DNA from: Porodaedalea pini
Lineage: Eukaryota; Basidiomycota; Agaricomycetes; Hymenochaetales; Hymenochaetaceae
Length of the DNA stretch: 64,000 nt
Reading direction: 5' to 3'
Assembly: GCA_002794775.1 (NCBI GenBank)
Contig: NBAY01000017.1
Location: forward strand, 62,001 to 126,000
The position numbers were made by a program, and so were the translations under genes. Below, piece after piece: positions 19,481 to 32,047 of this stretch (the first letter of the stretch is position 1; each line of letters begins with the position of its first letter). A model generated the notes under the pieces. That model made no database searches. It was not told where the DNA came from and saw only the letters and a program-made list of their open reading frames with translations.

Positions 19481-21650
19481 ATGGTTCTTCTTATCCTCAG
19501 TGCAAGTGCATTCTATTGCTTTAGATGATTAACTGTTTCCTTCGTATCAGAGGATGTACTGTACATTATAAATACATTTGCTTGTCCGTTACTGCTTCGC
19601 TGGAGGCTCTCGGTTCAGTGTTTGTCACTTTATTATTTGGAGCTGTCTACTCGCAACTTTCGTTCTTTCGTCTCTCTAGGTTCGAGCCTGAGATCGGTCA
19701 GTAGGCAGAAATGCCTCTTCGTTAAAGGCTATTGGAAGGGCTGATCTTCATTTTTCTATGCGCTTCCCATGCCATAAGGCTGAAGATATAACTCTCGACC
19801 TTATGCATTGTTTCAGCTGCCACCGGGACATACCTACCGCCAGGGCCTTGGGGTATGGATCGTCGCTCTCACGATCTTTCGATATCCCGCCCATCTTGTT
19901 GTTGTCTGTCATCTGATCCGCTTCATCCTTCTGAATTGACTTACGCAACGCGTGGACTCGATGCGGGCCGTCTATAGCCAGGATTTTCGCATTCCCACTT
20001 GGTAACGGCATCGAGGAAATTAAATATCGATGTAAGCCTCAAGTAAGCCTCAGTACAATGTAGCCCTGTAGAAGCCGCTGACGATCATCTATGCAGTGAA
20101 TCATTGAAAATCAAGTCTATGCTCTGCAATCATGGTTTACGATGGAATCGATTGTACGCGAATTCCAGAAAGCCTTAACTTCCTCTCACGATTGACTGTT
20201 TTGAGAGTAGCGATGATCTGGCTTATTGTTGAGCCTTTTATTTCGGGATATTTCGGAGACGATCAACGGAGCACAAATCTACATCGTACAACGTAGCGAA
20301 AAGCCGGGCTGTCGCGTTATCCTTATCTCAAGCTGAAAAATGCCGGGTAAACAAACGCATTGAAGGACGGCAAACGCTGAATAGCCATGTTCGCTCTCCG
20401 TACTTACTTCCTCTTCTCGAAATGCGTCATGGGATCTCTGATTCAAGCCGCAGCTCTGCTAATCGAAAAGACAAATAGACTATCGCTTAGCGAGATAATT
20501 GAGGTCTCTTACGTCTATGGTCCTTCACGAAATGACTTCCCTTCATCCCTGCCTCCGATCGGTTTTCATTCCGCATACTCTGAGACCTAGACCTTCACTC
20601 GGATGTAAGCACGGCAATGTTAATGTGCGGAAATCGCGTTGATGATGATTTCACAGGTTTTAGGGTTGCTGCAAGGGTCATCGTGGTGTCTTTTTTGGTT
20701 CCTCCCAAGAAGCACATTCTCATGCCCTCGACGCGTGTTTCGGAAGCATCTGCTATCGTTGTATCTTGCCCTAGTTCGGTGCCTCGTCTCGCAAAATGGG
20801 CACGCATGCTCCGCAACCTCGTGCATGCGGGTGCAGTGTGATCGTAGGTTCCTTATTCAAGAATTGAAACTCCACGCGAACTCAAGGCTGCATACATATC
20901 GGCAAGCGCTTCATCAGAAGGCCATGCAGTCCAAGCTCTCCCTAAATTTTGCCGCCCGTCTTCTTCCAACGGGACACACGGTCCGATTGAAGTTCAACCG
21001 CTTGCCGCGCATTCATTTTATTCAGGAAGTCGAGTATTCTCTCACAGGATGTGAGTAGATTACTTCCTAATAGCTTTTATCGCGCAAAATCGCCTTCCTT
21101 TACTCACCACGCTGACCTGCTCCACCTACTGCCCATACTAAAGCCTCCTCAATGAACGGGCGAAGGTATGTATGTTTGTATCAGGGTGTAGGCCTCAATT
21201 AGACTTCTCGAGGTAAGAAGCCAAGCTTTTAAATTGGCTTTTGAGGTTGACACGATATGCTTCAGCGCATGATCGTCTGATTGGCATGGGATCGCGATGA
21301 TCAACTAACAAACGCGTTCATCATGTTTGATACGCAGTGACAAAAACATGCTCCATCCATCTCTATGTTGGAGGGTTTTTTTTAACACTCAGGCTGTTGT
21401 TTGGTGACGGCACTCAAGACTTTACCACCGCTTCGGAACAAGAAGCTCAATTATATACAAGGTCCGTTCTCGCCGCTCCGATAGAAGCTATTTTCTGCCC
21501 GCGAAGATGGAATGACTATGGCATTCTAGATTCGTAGTAAAGTAATAAAATTGTCAACCGGAACGTGCTCGGTAACTACCCCTCGTCGGAGGAAGACAAA
21601 ATCGTAGGGAAATACATTGCACTATGGTTTGTACGGAGCCTCAATTCTGT
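19481..21650. other. Long intergenic region, no gene recognised
   Basis: Only short open frames on both strands with no protein-like pattern, splice series or repeat were seen. Composition is mixed and AT-richer than the neighbouring genes. No match to the LTRs of elements 1 or 2 was noticed. A degraded repeat cannot be ruled out by eye. Confidence 0.5.
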
Positions 21651-22047
21651 TCATTTTTTGTTCCTGCAACGAAATCCAAGGTGAGAGATCGTTGATGTAG
21701 ATACAGGAGACGCACTCACACTGGAACGTAGGAGCAAGCGAGATTGCGTCGGACGCAATTAGCGCATATATTTCGACCATCGCACTTCAACTTGCGACCT
21801 GTAAACCATACGATGGTTAGCATAAGTGAACGACCATTTATTGCGGAAGCGTACCTCGACAAAACTGACAAGCCACTGGGGTTCGTCGTGGCACCTTAAT
21901 GACCTGCTCATCGTTATCGTCGTCGAAGTCATCCTTTGGGCTCATGTCCTTTGACTGAGACTGTGCAGTGCGTTGATAGCAGCGGTTACTCGTCGAGGTG
22001 CACAACATGTAGGGAGAAGTTGTGAATACCTCGGAGGGATGAGACAT
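21651..22047 (-). CDS. Very small Zn2Cys6 zinc-cluster protein
   Basis: This is a predicted fungal-type DNA-binding protein. Three exons (22047-21855, 21798-21720, 21663-21651) join in phase to 94 residues. The cluster reads CQFCRGRKLKC then ICANCVRRNLAC, with spacing C-x2-C-x6-C-x5-C-x2-C-x6-C, which binds two zinc ions. It is preceded by an acidic DDFDDDNDE stretch and the block VPRRTPVA, which is common in Agaricomycete members. The first intron splits the cluster. The protein stops four codons after the block ending YVPV, so there is no coiled coil or regulatory domain. Either this is a mini-regulator or the 3' exon is mis-chosen. An upstream in-frame ATG at 22188 is possible. Confidence 0.65.
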
Positions 22048-23491
22048 AATGTTGCGGTGTGAAGGTGTCTTTAGGATGAAGGACGGGTTTCTGTCTTGCT
22101 GACGACAGGCTTTATAGACATCGTATTTATACCATCCTGGAACACATTTTCGGAATATACGAGAAAAAAATATTAAAAGACTACTCACAGCTTCCTTCTG
22201 CGTCAGGGTTCATTCTCAATCTTCGGAAACCGGCCTCTGACCTAGACCGATTCTGTCGCTTCTATTTCAAGGGTCACCACGCTGACGATAGGAATCAACA
22301 GTGTTTCAAGCGGTATCAATATGTGAGAATTCTTGTTTGAACCGTCATGCTGCTGATCTTGTCCAACCGCTATGCTACCCACCCGCTCGTCCGCCGGAGA
22401 AGCAGTACCAAGGGAAAGAAGCGGCGGACATAGAAGTAACAGGTGACTAGAATGAAAATGAGGCGATTATGCCGAAGGGAAAAAGTACACTATAAACTCC
22501 AATGCCGTACCCGGAAAACTCTTGCACCTTGCCTTTATTTACGCCTCAAAGACCGACCCACCTGTGCTGTCAGTGCCCATGATCTTTTGGACGACCCCTC
22601 ATTTTTCTTCTCCATCTGAGATAACGCTGTTTTCATGACTGCAAACCGAATTTATCGCTTTTTCAGAGTGAAACTGCAATAATGGAAAGTCTTCCAATCC
22701 TCTGTGAACCGGAGCCTATTAAAAACTATATACCTGTGTTCATCGGATTAAATTCAAAGCGAATATGGGCGTCGTCGTTTCATTTTAGAGCCTGCTCCTA
22801 TGTGGAAATTGATTGTAGGGAAATTCAAAAGGGATGCAGTCCGAGACTCGGATACACGCGAACCTCGAAGGGTACCGCCCGCGTCATGTAAAGAGCACTG
22901 AGAAGTTCGGACGCTGTCACTCGGATTCGGATTCAATGGGAGATGCCGAGTGCATTAAAAATGAACCAGGTATCGTATAAGAAGAAGGTCCGCAATTTCC
23001 ACGTAAAAGCGGTAAAGTTCCTTTCAATTGCGCGGGTATGTCACTAAAGTCGAGAAGTAATCATCTCAAGTACTTGTTGTTCACATACTCAGAGATTGCT
23101 TTGAAATTAGCACTTAAAGATATGCAGTTGCTCAATGTATTACACACAACATTGATCTAAGGTCACTAGAAGGTTCAGGATAAGGATATCAGTATTCGTT
23201 TATGTCAATTGTGTCTGTCCTGGAGTGTTTGCGGGGTTCTTTGGACTTGACTCCTCACTAGGATCCGCGATCCTTCTTGGGACACCAAGCATTTTAACAT
23301 TTGATTGCGAGGCTCGAGGCATCTGTGAATCGGCACGAAGTACGCGCAACCGCGAACAGAGATCCTCGGCGGACAAACGGATGATGATAACATTAAAACA
23401 TCGACCGCATGACAAGTTATCTAATTAGAAAGACAGTTCCGAGAAATTGGCTTGAAAAACTCCCTGAACCAAGTCGTTGATTACGTATGGC
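22048..23491. other. Intergenic region, no gene recognised
   Basis: It lies between the start of the zinc-cluster gene and the end of the endoglucanase gene, both on the minus strand. Short open frames show no family pattern. It should hold the zinc-cluster promoter, but no element was identified with confidence. Confidence 0.5.
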
Positions 23492-25527
23492 TTACAGGAA
23501 GGGCTCAAGAGCCTGAGGGAGAATCTCAGCGATTGCCGCACCGTTCGGAGGCTCGATAGATTGATAGTACTAGAAACCAGTTAGGAACGACCGAGCGCGG
23601 GATCCGCAAGGCACTCACAGTTCCCCACCACGGCCCCGCAGCCCACCAAAGAGCTCCTATCCAGACCCCAGACTGCTGCATCGTGCAGAAAGCGCCTTGG
23701 ATCGCCGCAATGCAGTCCGCTGATATGCGGGGAGGTTCAGTCAGCACATCCAGAGAAACCGTAATAAACCTGTACGCACCATTAGACCCTGCGCCTATTT
23801 CGCCAAGGAAGCCCTTCAGATTGTTTTCTTGCAGCCACGTTGTAGCATCGGCGATACGCTCAGCACCGATGGTCGAAGAGACGCAGGTCGCCGAAGTTCC
23901 CGAGCCATCGGAATCGAGATATTGGTGCATTTCTAAGACAAAGTATACTTAAAATGTCTACCTCTCCGCGATCTAAGTTCAGGATTCACCTATGGCGGTA
24001 TTATTATTAGGATCGCTGATCGCTCCGAAAACATCACTGTTCCCTGAGGTCGTCCAAGCTTTGGAGAAGTTAGTTAGTCTTCGATCTTCTTCTACAAGGA
24101 TGATCACCCAGAACGGGAACTTTTTAAAGGGTATATGCTTCCGGGAGAAGTGAATAAGATACGTAGATACGTACTCCATGCACCAGTCCAGCTTGTACCT
24201 TCGGCGAGAATGAGTTGACTCGTTGCACCAGACGCCCGTATGCCATTTACTGCAGCTTGGTTCTATCCAATCTCTTCTCAGCATGGAGAAATGCACGTAA
24301 GCGTCAACAACTTACAAGAGCGAAGACAGTTGACGCTGCAATTCCATTAGGCTCGTTCATTATGTCGAACACAACATTATTGTCCGATTTCTGTGCATAT
24401 TCCGATAAAATGAGAAAGGAAGACAAGCAGAAAATATTCACGTACAAATTCTGATGCCAGGTTCGTCCACCCTGAAAGAATGAGGTTAAAAGACGTGACG
24501 CGTAAGTTCAGCACATCGCTTACAAGTCTGGAAGCTATCAACGCGGAAGGCCTGTTAATAATTTGCAAATATAGCAAATACATCAGGGACTAACTCGGAA
24601 GTGCTTGAGATAGTTTGATTGTTGTAGGTCATGTAGTTGTGTGCTTTGAGCCGTAATAATAGCATGAGGGAGAGGGCAATAAGGAAGGCTAGCTCAATAC
24701 TCACGATCAATAAGCGCATAACCGCCCTTTCCGGTGATGTAGTTGACAATCTTCACCAAAGTCAGAGAGCCAAAAATACACGAGACAGGAGACAAAGTAC
24801 CGTCTTCAATCCTTCGAGGTATGTCGCATCAAAGGCACCAGTAAGGCCGTTCGCCGGGGGACTCATTCGCTCCATCAAGAACGGGATACGGAAAGTATTG
24901 AAACCGGCGTCAACGAAGTACTAGGTTCAAAGGAGGCAATGAGCATCGAAATGCTAAGATGAATTGGGAAGCTATACATCAATGCTGGACGGCGAAGGCC
25001 ATGTGTAGTCGGTGCCCAACGTTCCAGGGATGACCGTGTTTCCGAACTCAGCGCCGGACTCGTTAACACCGAAGAATTCAAACTTCGTGCGGTTCGCGCA
25101 CGTTACGTCTAATGAAACAGGTCCACTCGACGTCGAGGTCGAAGTCGGGGTTGTGGATGTCGCGGTAGTCCCAGTGCTAGGCTCGCCTACGATCAAAGAG
25201 GGTTAGAAGAAAGCGGAAGCCAGGCCGTTCTCTCTTCAGCTTACATTGCGAATAAGCTGCAGATGAAAATTAATCAGTACTCAAATTCATAAGCGAATAG
25301 GGCCCCACACTAACAGTCACTGACAACAGCACATATCGATCCAGAATCGCAAGCTATGCTGCCAGTAAAGCCTTCCTGTTGCGAGACGGGCAAAATAAAT
25401 TAATATCAGAGTAATCAATGAAAAGTGCCCCTGCACTAACGCCGCACTGGGCCCGTACGGCGACACTGAGCGCCGGACTCGCAAACAGTAAGGCGATTGC
25501 GGAGGCGACCGCGATAGTAAGCTCCAT
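23492..25527 (-). CDS. Secreted CBM1-GH5 endo-beta-1,4-glucanase
   Basis: This enzyme cuts cellulose internally outside the cell. Fifteen exons join in phase to 394 residues: 25527-25441, 25375-25315, 25256-25245, 25186-24978, 24920-24801, 24750-24705, 24643-24595, 24534-24524, 24471-24446, 24390-24316, 24262-24175, 24058-23990, 23932-23780, 23719-23619 and 23569-23492. Order: signal peptide (MELTIAVASAIALLFASPAL), CBM1 cellulose-binding module (GFTGSIACDSGSICAVV), Thr/Ser linker, GH5 barrel. Catalytic signs are FDIMNEPNG (acid/base Glu) and GFLGEIGAGSN (nucleophile Glu); NTFRIPF, DPHNYMTYNN and AEGTSWTGAW also fit subfamily 5. Exons of 12 and 11 nt are notable. CBM1 has a single Gly where QCGG is usual, so that junction could be off by a few bases. 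Confidence 0.93.
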
Positions 25528-26334
25528 CTTGCCCCTGTTGTCCTCGAGGCTGAAGGGACCATCGCTTGCAGAGGCGCTTAAGTACCTTGATTTCCGCCGG
25601 AGGAGCTTCGTTACCAAGCACCGACAAAAATCCTTGCTAAACGTTCCGAGTCGTTTATGTGTCCAAGACAACAGAGGCGCAATGCGCAATTAGCAGTTCG
25701 ACTAGGTATCTACCGACGAAGCGCCAGCCGCGTCAGACAGATTCTCCGAGCGCAAGTGAGCCAAGAAACAATCCCGGTGAAAACAGATGCATGCGAAGCG
25801 GATCAAATCTTATGACACGGGGACTTCAAAGATTTGCAAGAAGTTTGTGCTGGCGCTGGTCATGTGTTTTGCTGGATTGCGGAAGGTCGACGATCGCTGA
25901 CGAAACGCAGTGCAGGCTACGGAAGAGGTCGGAGAAGGATGTTTTAATTGTCAGAACTAGACTGTGTTTTTCCGTGCAAACGCGACCGACGCATGTCGTT
26001 ATGTTGGGAGAGAAATCATCGGAGCTTAGGTGTATGTATATGACGAAGTTGGGAGACAAGCCTGGATATGCTTCGGTCAGAGACACTTGGGAGGGGTGCG
26101 CATCGGAATTCGGAAGAACTCACAATCTCTTATTCACTTGTTCCGCGCCCCCTTCATCAGATAAAAAGTGTCATAGAATAGGGCCAACGTAAGTGTACAG
26201 TATTCGTAGTCTATAATACAGGAATGATCAAGCATAATTAGCGACCTAACCAACACTCTAGGCCTGAGTTATATACGCTCTAGAACATATACAACACCTT
26301 ACAACCCAAATCCAAATCCTAGCCCAATGTGAAT
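25528..26334. other. Intergenic region upstream of the GH5 gene
   Basis: It separates the GH5 start from the MFS gene end, both on the minus strand. It should carry the GH5 promoter. A plus-strand frame at 25659-26192 is open but has no family signature or plausible start context and was not called. Confidence 0.5.
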
Positions 26335-28830
26335 CTATGTGCTGCCGAAGGCTTGACCAGCTTCCGGTAAACTGCCATTGCTGCCGCTGCCATTCGGTCC
26401 GCTGGTGCCAGTGAGGTCCTTACTGACGCGGGAGCGGCCGCGCTCCATCTCCGGCCCGTCCCACGCACGTCCACTCTTCTTCTTGCCACGCGCCTGCTTC
26501 CTAATTTCCGCGGCACCACTATGAGGGTACACACGCGCTAGAAGTACGAGCGAGATGGCAAGCATGGATGCTGCGAGTACGAAGATTCCTTTCGGGAACG
26601 ACGCAACGGTCGTGCTGTACATAAGACCGAAGAACATGGGCTGCAGGTGAGAAGGTTGACCGTCAGTAAAAGAGTGATGGTCGAGAACCAGCAGAAGCAC
26701 TTACGCCCAGAATCATCTGACCCGTCGCCTGCAGGACCGCAAGCGCACCGAAAAGACTACCCGTGGCCACCGCCCCCGAGGGCTTCGCCAAACCGAGGCG
26801 CTCGTCTTCCGCGGCGTCCGCCTGCATGATACATAGCGCGAGACTCTGCATGCTGGGTACGACGCCAGCGCCAAAGCTGCTGAGGACGGTGAATCCAACG
26901 AACGCAGCCTGTGCCGCGGATGTCGATGCCGTGCTAGAGAACGAGACGAGCGTATGAGAGAGCAAGTCAACCGCGTACGAGACGCGCGTGATGCGCAGGT
27001 CGAACTTCATCTCCGCGATGAGCTGTGCCTTTGTCGGCTTCGGCTTCTTGGCGTTCACAGTGTTCTGCTGTGTTGAGGTCTTCTTCTGCTTCGGCTTGCA
27101 GTACGAGATGATAACTAAAGGAACCTAGTGTAAGGTGTAGGAATTGCGGGGCAGTTCGATACGTACAAGGCATGACGAAGAGTAGATGAACGGCCCTGGC
27201 GCCTCCGACGAACGTAATGTAGTAGCTCAGCTAACGGGGGCAAAACAACATCAGAATGAATCTGTGAAAAGTTGCGGAGACCTGGGCCAACCTGTTCCGC
27301 TTCCCATGCAAACACATGCTCAGCGTAAAGATACTTGAGCTGGAAGATACCCTGTAAATAATGTCAATAAGTCCAATTCTTCCGATTATCGCAAGAAATC
27401 TCACTCACAGACGAAAGCAAGTACCCAAAGAACGCAAGCGCCAGAAGTGTCATATTCCAGTCTCTTCCATTTGGCCGAATCTTCGGTGCGAATGCCAACA
27501 AGGGCATGAAGACTCCCTTCATAACCGACAGAATACCGCCGTTGGCATTTTTTGGAGCTTGGTCTTCTGATTCATCTACGACAACGATTACCAGCTCCGA
27601 CCCTACATTAATATTGCCCTTCTTCTTTCCTAAACTCTCCGGGAATACAAAAAGGGACAGCAGGAAGTTTGTCAACGAGAAACACACAGCGACCCAGAAC
27701 ACGGGAGTAACCGTGCGTCCCACACTCGCGGGTTCGAGCCGGAGGAGCGGATGCAGAAATGCAGGAGGATGCATGATGACCCATGCGCCGAGCATCGGGC
27801 CGATTGCGAAGCCAAAGTAGAAGACGCCCATGAAGCGCGAGAAGATGTGCGCACGTGAGCCATCGGAAGTGCAGTCGGAAATGTACGCGGATGTCGCGCT
27901 CTGGAGGGTAGACCAGCCGCCCAAGAGACCCTCGATAATTGGAGCGACGACAAGCAGTTTGTGCCCATGCGCGGCAAGCGGAGAACGCGGGAGGGACACG
28001 AGTACGAAGAAGACGTCGGTGAGAAGGAGACCAAGTGTGGCGGCCGCCAGCACTCGCGTGCGGCCATGTCGTTCACCGAAGTGACCCCACCAGCCGGTCG
28101 TGAGTGCAGAAAGAAGACCCATAGTTGTGGTCATGATAGTCTGGAGACGAGCAGCGTAAGATTGAACGGTGGGGTCGGATAGACAGCGCTTCGTAGGGAC
28201 TCGCAGCGGGTCATCATCTCCGTTATCGTCGTCGCCGTTGCCTTCTTGGTTGACATCGATTATGGAATGAAGTGTAGTTTCGAAATCGCTATTCCCCGCT
28301 AGATCTAATGAATGTGAAAATGATAGTAGCTCATGTGTTCTAGTACTGTGGTTGTAATTAGGTGGGTGACCATAGACCGCATTGCATGATAACTGTGTGA
28401 AGACCTCCACTCGAGGTGCAATAGTCATCCCTCGCTGCACACAGTTGAAGTAAGTAAAACATATTCCGAGTGCGCATAGCACGTACCGAAATGGATGCCA
28501 GAACTGCAAATGGTACAATCCTATATTTTATTTAACTTCCTTATCTCCTTCAAAAACTGAATATATTCACCACAGAGGCCTCGGGCGGTAGAACGGCTTG
28601 CGTTCCTGTTTGCCACCCTCGCCGCCCAGCAGCGGGTCATTCTCACTCATTCCAGCAAGCCTTTCTACCGGATCCTCCCTCGGGAACGTTATCGCAGGCA
28701 CGCCTACACGCGAACGCGACGGGGAAGTGGGAATACTCGGCGAGAGTATCGGGTCATTCGCAATGATGTTCAGCTGGGGACGCTCGACGGCGCTCGCAGC
28801 CGCGACGACAACGCGGGGCGCATGCGGCAT
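26335..28830 (-). CDS. Major facilitator superfamily transporter
   Basis: This is a secondary transporter of unknown substrate. Seven exons (28830-28571, 28520-28487, 28434-27409, 27351-27292, 27230-27167, 27114-26705, 26640-26335) join in phase to 719 residues. A cytosolic Pro/Ser-rich N-tail ends in FYRPRPLWIVPFAV, then TM1 and RGMTIAPRVEVFTQLSC. The long loop after TM1 is acidic (NGDDDNGDDD). MFS motif A reads GHFGERHGRTRVLAAA, and ISDCTSDGSRAHIFSRFMG follows TM5. A central loop separates the two six-helix halves, and the C-tail is basic then Gly/Ser-rich. The layout resembles the fungal TetA/MFSD14-like or SLC46-like groups. It faces away from the GH79-like gene across a 763-bp shared promoter region. 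Confidence 0.9.
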
Positions 28831-29593
28831 GGTAGAAGAACAGAATGGGGGTTGAGCTGCGCAACAGAGAGGACGTTGCTTATGAAGGAGGCAAGCGCAT
28901 GTCTCACGGACGAAGATAAGTATATGTATACTTAGTACTTTATGATGCCCAGCGCCGTTTGGGCGTGTTGCCGAGATTTGATCTTGCGCCGAACTTGCTT
29001 TCTACCTTCATCTGCTCTTCTGCGAGTCACTTCAACCGTATGAACTTATACTGGAGTGCGCTGGTATATATTCGCGACCGCAGCGGGATAAGGAATTGTG
29101 GTGAGTGTATTCCTGAAAATTCTACTTTGGCTCAAGCCGACTTAGCTTTTGTATATGCAGGCCGTTTGTATAACTCCTTATCGCTGGAATTATTGTACAG
29201 CTATTAAGAACCAATCGCTATCGAAAATTGGCCAAAAAAGTCCGCTCAAGAGCTGATGCCTCCATGAACAAGACGCTAGAAGTTCCTCTGTCGTCAACTC
29301 GAAGGTTTCGGACAACGCTAGTCTGAGAGTCTTGCCACGAAAGTTGCGCTTCAGAAAAGCGTCGAGAGCGAGAGCAAGCACACGCACGAATACCCAAGAG
29401 CACGATAATTAGGGATTAACACTCTACAGCCCTGAAGGAGAAGCGTTCACGATCAGACGATCGTTCGTATGACCTTCCAGCACCGGACCTCTACGGACCG
29501 CCCAATCATCGTCATGAACTACTCGTTAGCCATATAAATCTGCAGGTATCTCCATTGTCTGCAGCTGTCCTGCAAGACTATTTAAGACGCAAG
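28831..29593. promoter_or_regulatory. Divergent promoter region, MFS transporter / GH79-like gene
   Basis: The two start codons face apart across 763 bp. A TATA-like ATATAAATC (29531-29539) lies about 55 bp before the GH79-like ATG. No transcription-factor site was identified with confidence. Confidence 0.4.
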
Positions 29594-31811
29594 ATGCCCA
29601 CACTACCATTGATTACAGCTTTCTTAATTCCAGCCCTCGCTGACGCCTTCGCTCTTGCTTCCAACCAGACGATCCTCCTGCCAGCCATCTCTTCAACCCC
29701 ATCCCAACAGCTCGACAGACGTCTCGCTTTGTTCTCGTTTGAACTCTCATACCTGCCTACCTTCGCGGGCAACTGCTCAAATCCAAATGTCCTTACGCAG
29801 GAACTCATGTGGAGGTTGGTTGAGCGTACGGGTGTAGGTCCAGATATCAAGCCCGGAGGTATTACGGTGTAAGAAGCTGTCTTTTTCTTTCAAAGTAAAT
29901 TCATTAAGACTGATTCTTTTTCTTGTGTAGGGATAGCTCAATTTTCGATCCTGAAGGTCCCGCCTTGGTCCTTACTGAGAGTGCTGTGAGTCAGAGATAG
30001 TCAAAGCTACGACTAATTGTTAACGCAAATAGATCCTTGCAGTCCGGCGGAATTTACAGAACGACTTAGTATGATGTTGTGCTCTTTTCACTGGTCATTT
30101 TGGACTCAGCCACATCTCAGCGGACCAGCATTCTTCGAGTCTCTCACGGTCTTTCCCAACTCCTCGCGATTTATAGTGGACGTTAACCTGGGCAACAACT
30201 CCATTGATATCGCCCAGCATGAAATCAAAGCTGCTCTCAAGTACCTAGGATGGGACAGGATATACTCCTTAGAATGTAAGCCAATTCATGCTTTATATAT
30301 TTGTCGTTCATTAACTGGAATTCATCTATCGTACGTGCAATTTATCTAGTGGGAAACGAGCCCGACCATTACGCAGGCGGGTCACGACCAAGTAACTGGT
30401 CTTCCGCTGACTACACCGCGCAGTTCCTTGTCAGCAAAGTTTTTTTCTCCTTTCCCAGCTTTCCCTGACATCAAGCGCATCTAGAATTGGACATCCTCAC
30501 TGACAGAGCACCTGTCACTGCCTCCTCACATTTTTCAGGCCGGATCGTTCGCGGATGACCCGACGTCCTCCGCGATAATAACGACGGTCGCAGTCATCAA
30601 CGAGGGGATCGATTCAACGGGCGTGATTAAACTGTTTGACCAGCACACGTACGATTTAACCTGTTTTTCTTGAGCGAAGCTGATGCATTCTTCAGATACC
30701 AGTACTCAACGTGTGATCCCGATCGCGATGCCGTTGCGACGCTTCCAAACCTCATCAATCATCAGAATATCACGGTGACAGCCTTTTAACTCTACTACTT
30801 TTCTTGGTATTCATAATACATCGGATTTCAAGCGTATCTTGACCTCTGGAAACCCCAGATCGCTGTTGCGAAAAGCAGAGGGAAGGAATTTGTTGTAGGT
30901 AATCACTTCTCGACTAATGCCTTGATTCGAGCCGAGAACTGAAGGTGTTTGCAGGGGAATACAGCTCGGTCTCGTGTTCAGGGAAGCAGAACGTCACGGA
31001 TACTTTCGGACAGGCTCTTTGGATTGCAGATAGTAAGTGGCAACAATCGCCTTCGTACCCTTTCGCACCGGCTTTGACAATAGTTGGTTCTCATAGCCGT
31101 GCTTTATGGGGCCTTTCTGAATATCTCACGCATGTATCTACATCAGGGTGCGACGCTAGTCTTGCAAAGTAGTCAACAAGCAAATGCGTAAGTTTCGCTC
31201 CTTATCATAACGTAACCTTCTGACTTATTGACAATTCGCCTGAACTTACCACAGGCCTGGATTCTCCTGGGCACGGTTATCTTCTTCGTATAGTTCACAT
31301 GCAAACTCTCTGACTTTGAATTTTTGAATTTAGTATGATCTATGGTACCCGATAGACACCGACCGTTACGGGGCCGCACGTGCCTCTCCCTCCTTCGTCG
31401 CCTACCTCCTCATCACCGAGGCTGTCGGCAAATCACGGCAGTCCCAGCTAAGCCTCATCGACATACCATCTCAGCCGCAGATCGCAGCCTACGCAATCTG
31501 GGACCCGCCCGCCCGCAGAAGCGGTATTGCGCGATTGGTAGTGCTCAACCTTGCCGTGCGCAACGAGTCGACGTCCGCTGCTGATGCGGCGCTCGATGAA
31601 GGAGTGGTAGATTTGACACCGTACGTGAGGAAGGAGAAGGGGGATACAGCGAGGGTTAAGAGAATGACGAGCCCTGGGCTTGATTCGAAGGATATGAGCA
31701 AGGTACTGTGGGCAGGCCAATGGGACGGCGTCCGGGGATGAGGCGATTGAGGGCTTGGGCGATGGCAAGGTTAAAGTGCGGGGGAGTGAAGGCGTTCTTG
31801 TGTTATTTTGA
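29594..31811 (+). CDS. GH79-like secreted glycosidase, probably damaged
   Basis: This looks like a secreted beta-glucuronidase-type enzyme. A signal peptide starts at ATG 29594 (MPTLPLITAFLIPALADAFA). Exons 29594-29868, 29931-29985, 30043-30068, 30121-30275, 30350-30429, 30485-30648 and 30696-30774 join in phase. Blocks: FSFELSYLPTFAGNCSN, DIKPGGITVD, LGNEPDHYAGG (acid/base Glu), then GEYSSVSCSGKQNVTDTF (nucleophile Glu), MYLHQGATLVLQSSQQ and YDLWYPIDTDRYG. Three junctions misbehave: exon 8 (YLDLWKPQ) is out of phase with canonical sites near 30775-30832; the donor after FSW would be GC (31267); and the frame changes near 31720, so the visible frame stops at 31741 while a family-like tail (GDEAIEGLGDGKVKV) continues in another frame to 31811. 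A recent pseudogene is likely; sequencing error is possible. Confidence 0.65.
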
Positions 31812-32047
31812 TTTGAGGCTCGTATCCCATACGTCTTGAAGACTTCCGTAGCTCGTGAGTAAAACGTATGGCTATCAGGTATTGTGAGATAGCAAAGATA
31901 TGCACTTCTCGTCCTTGAAAAGGTGTGCCGATCGTTTAGTCTATTCTAGGAACGGTTTCCCACATGGCATGCAGTCTCTTGCCATCATCAGTTGCTCGTA
32001 GGACAGAAATCCACTTAGTTGCATTTCAGGTGCCTCTAATTGCCAAT

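Noticed and set aside
20600..21060. Overlapping short ORFs on both strands in the 19.5-21.6 kb gap
   Set aside because: No conserved pattern, and composition is compatible with chance frames.
25659..26192. Plus-strand ORF of 177 residues beside the GH5 gene
   Set aside because: No signature, lies in a promoter region, Arg/Ser/Cys-rich chance-like composition.
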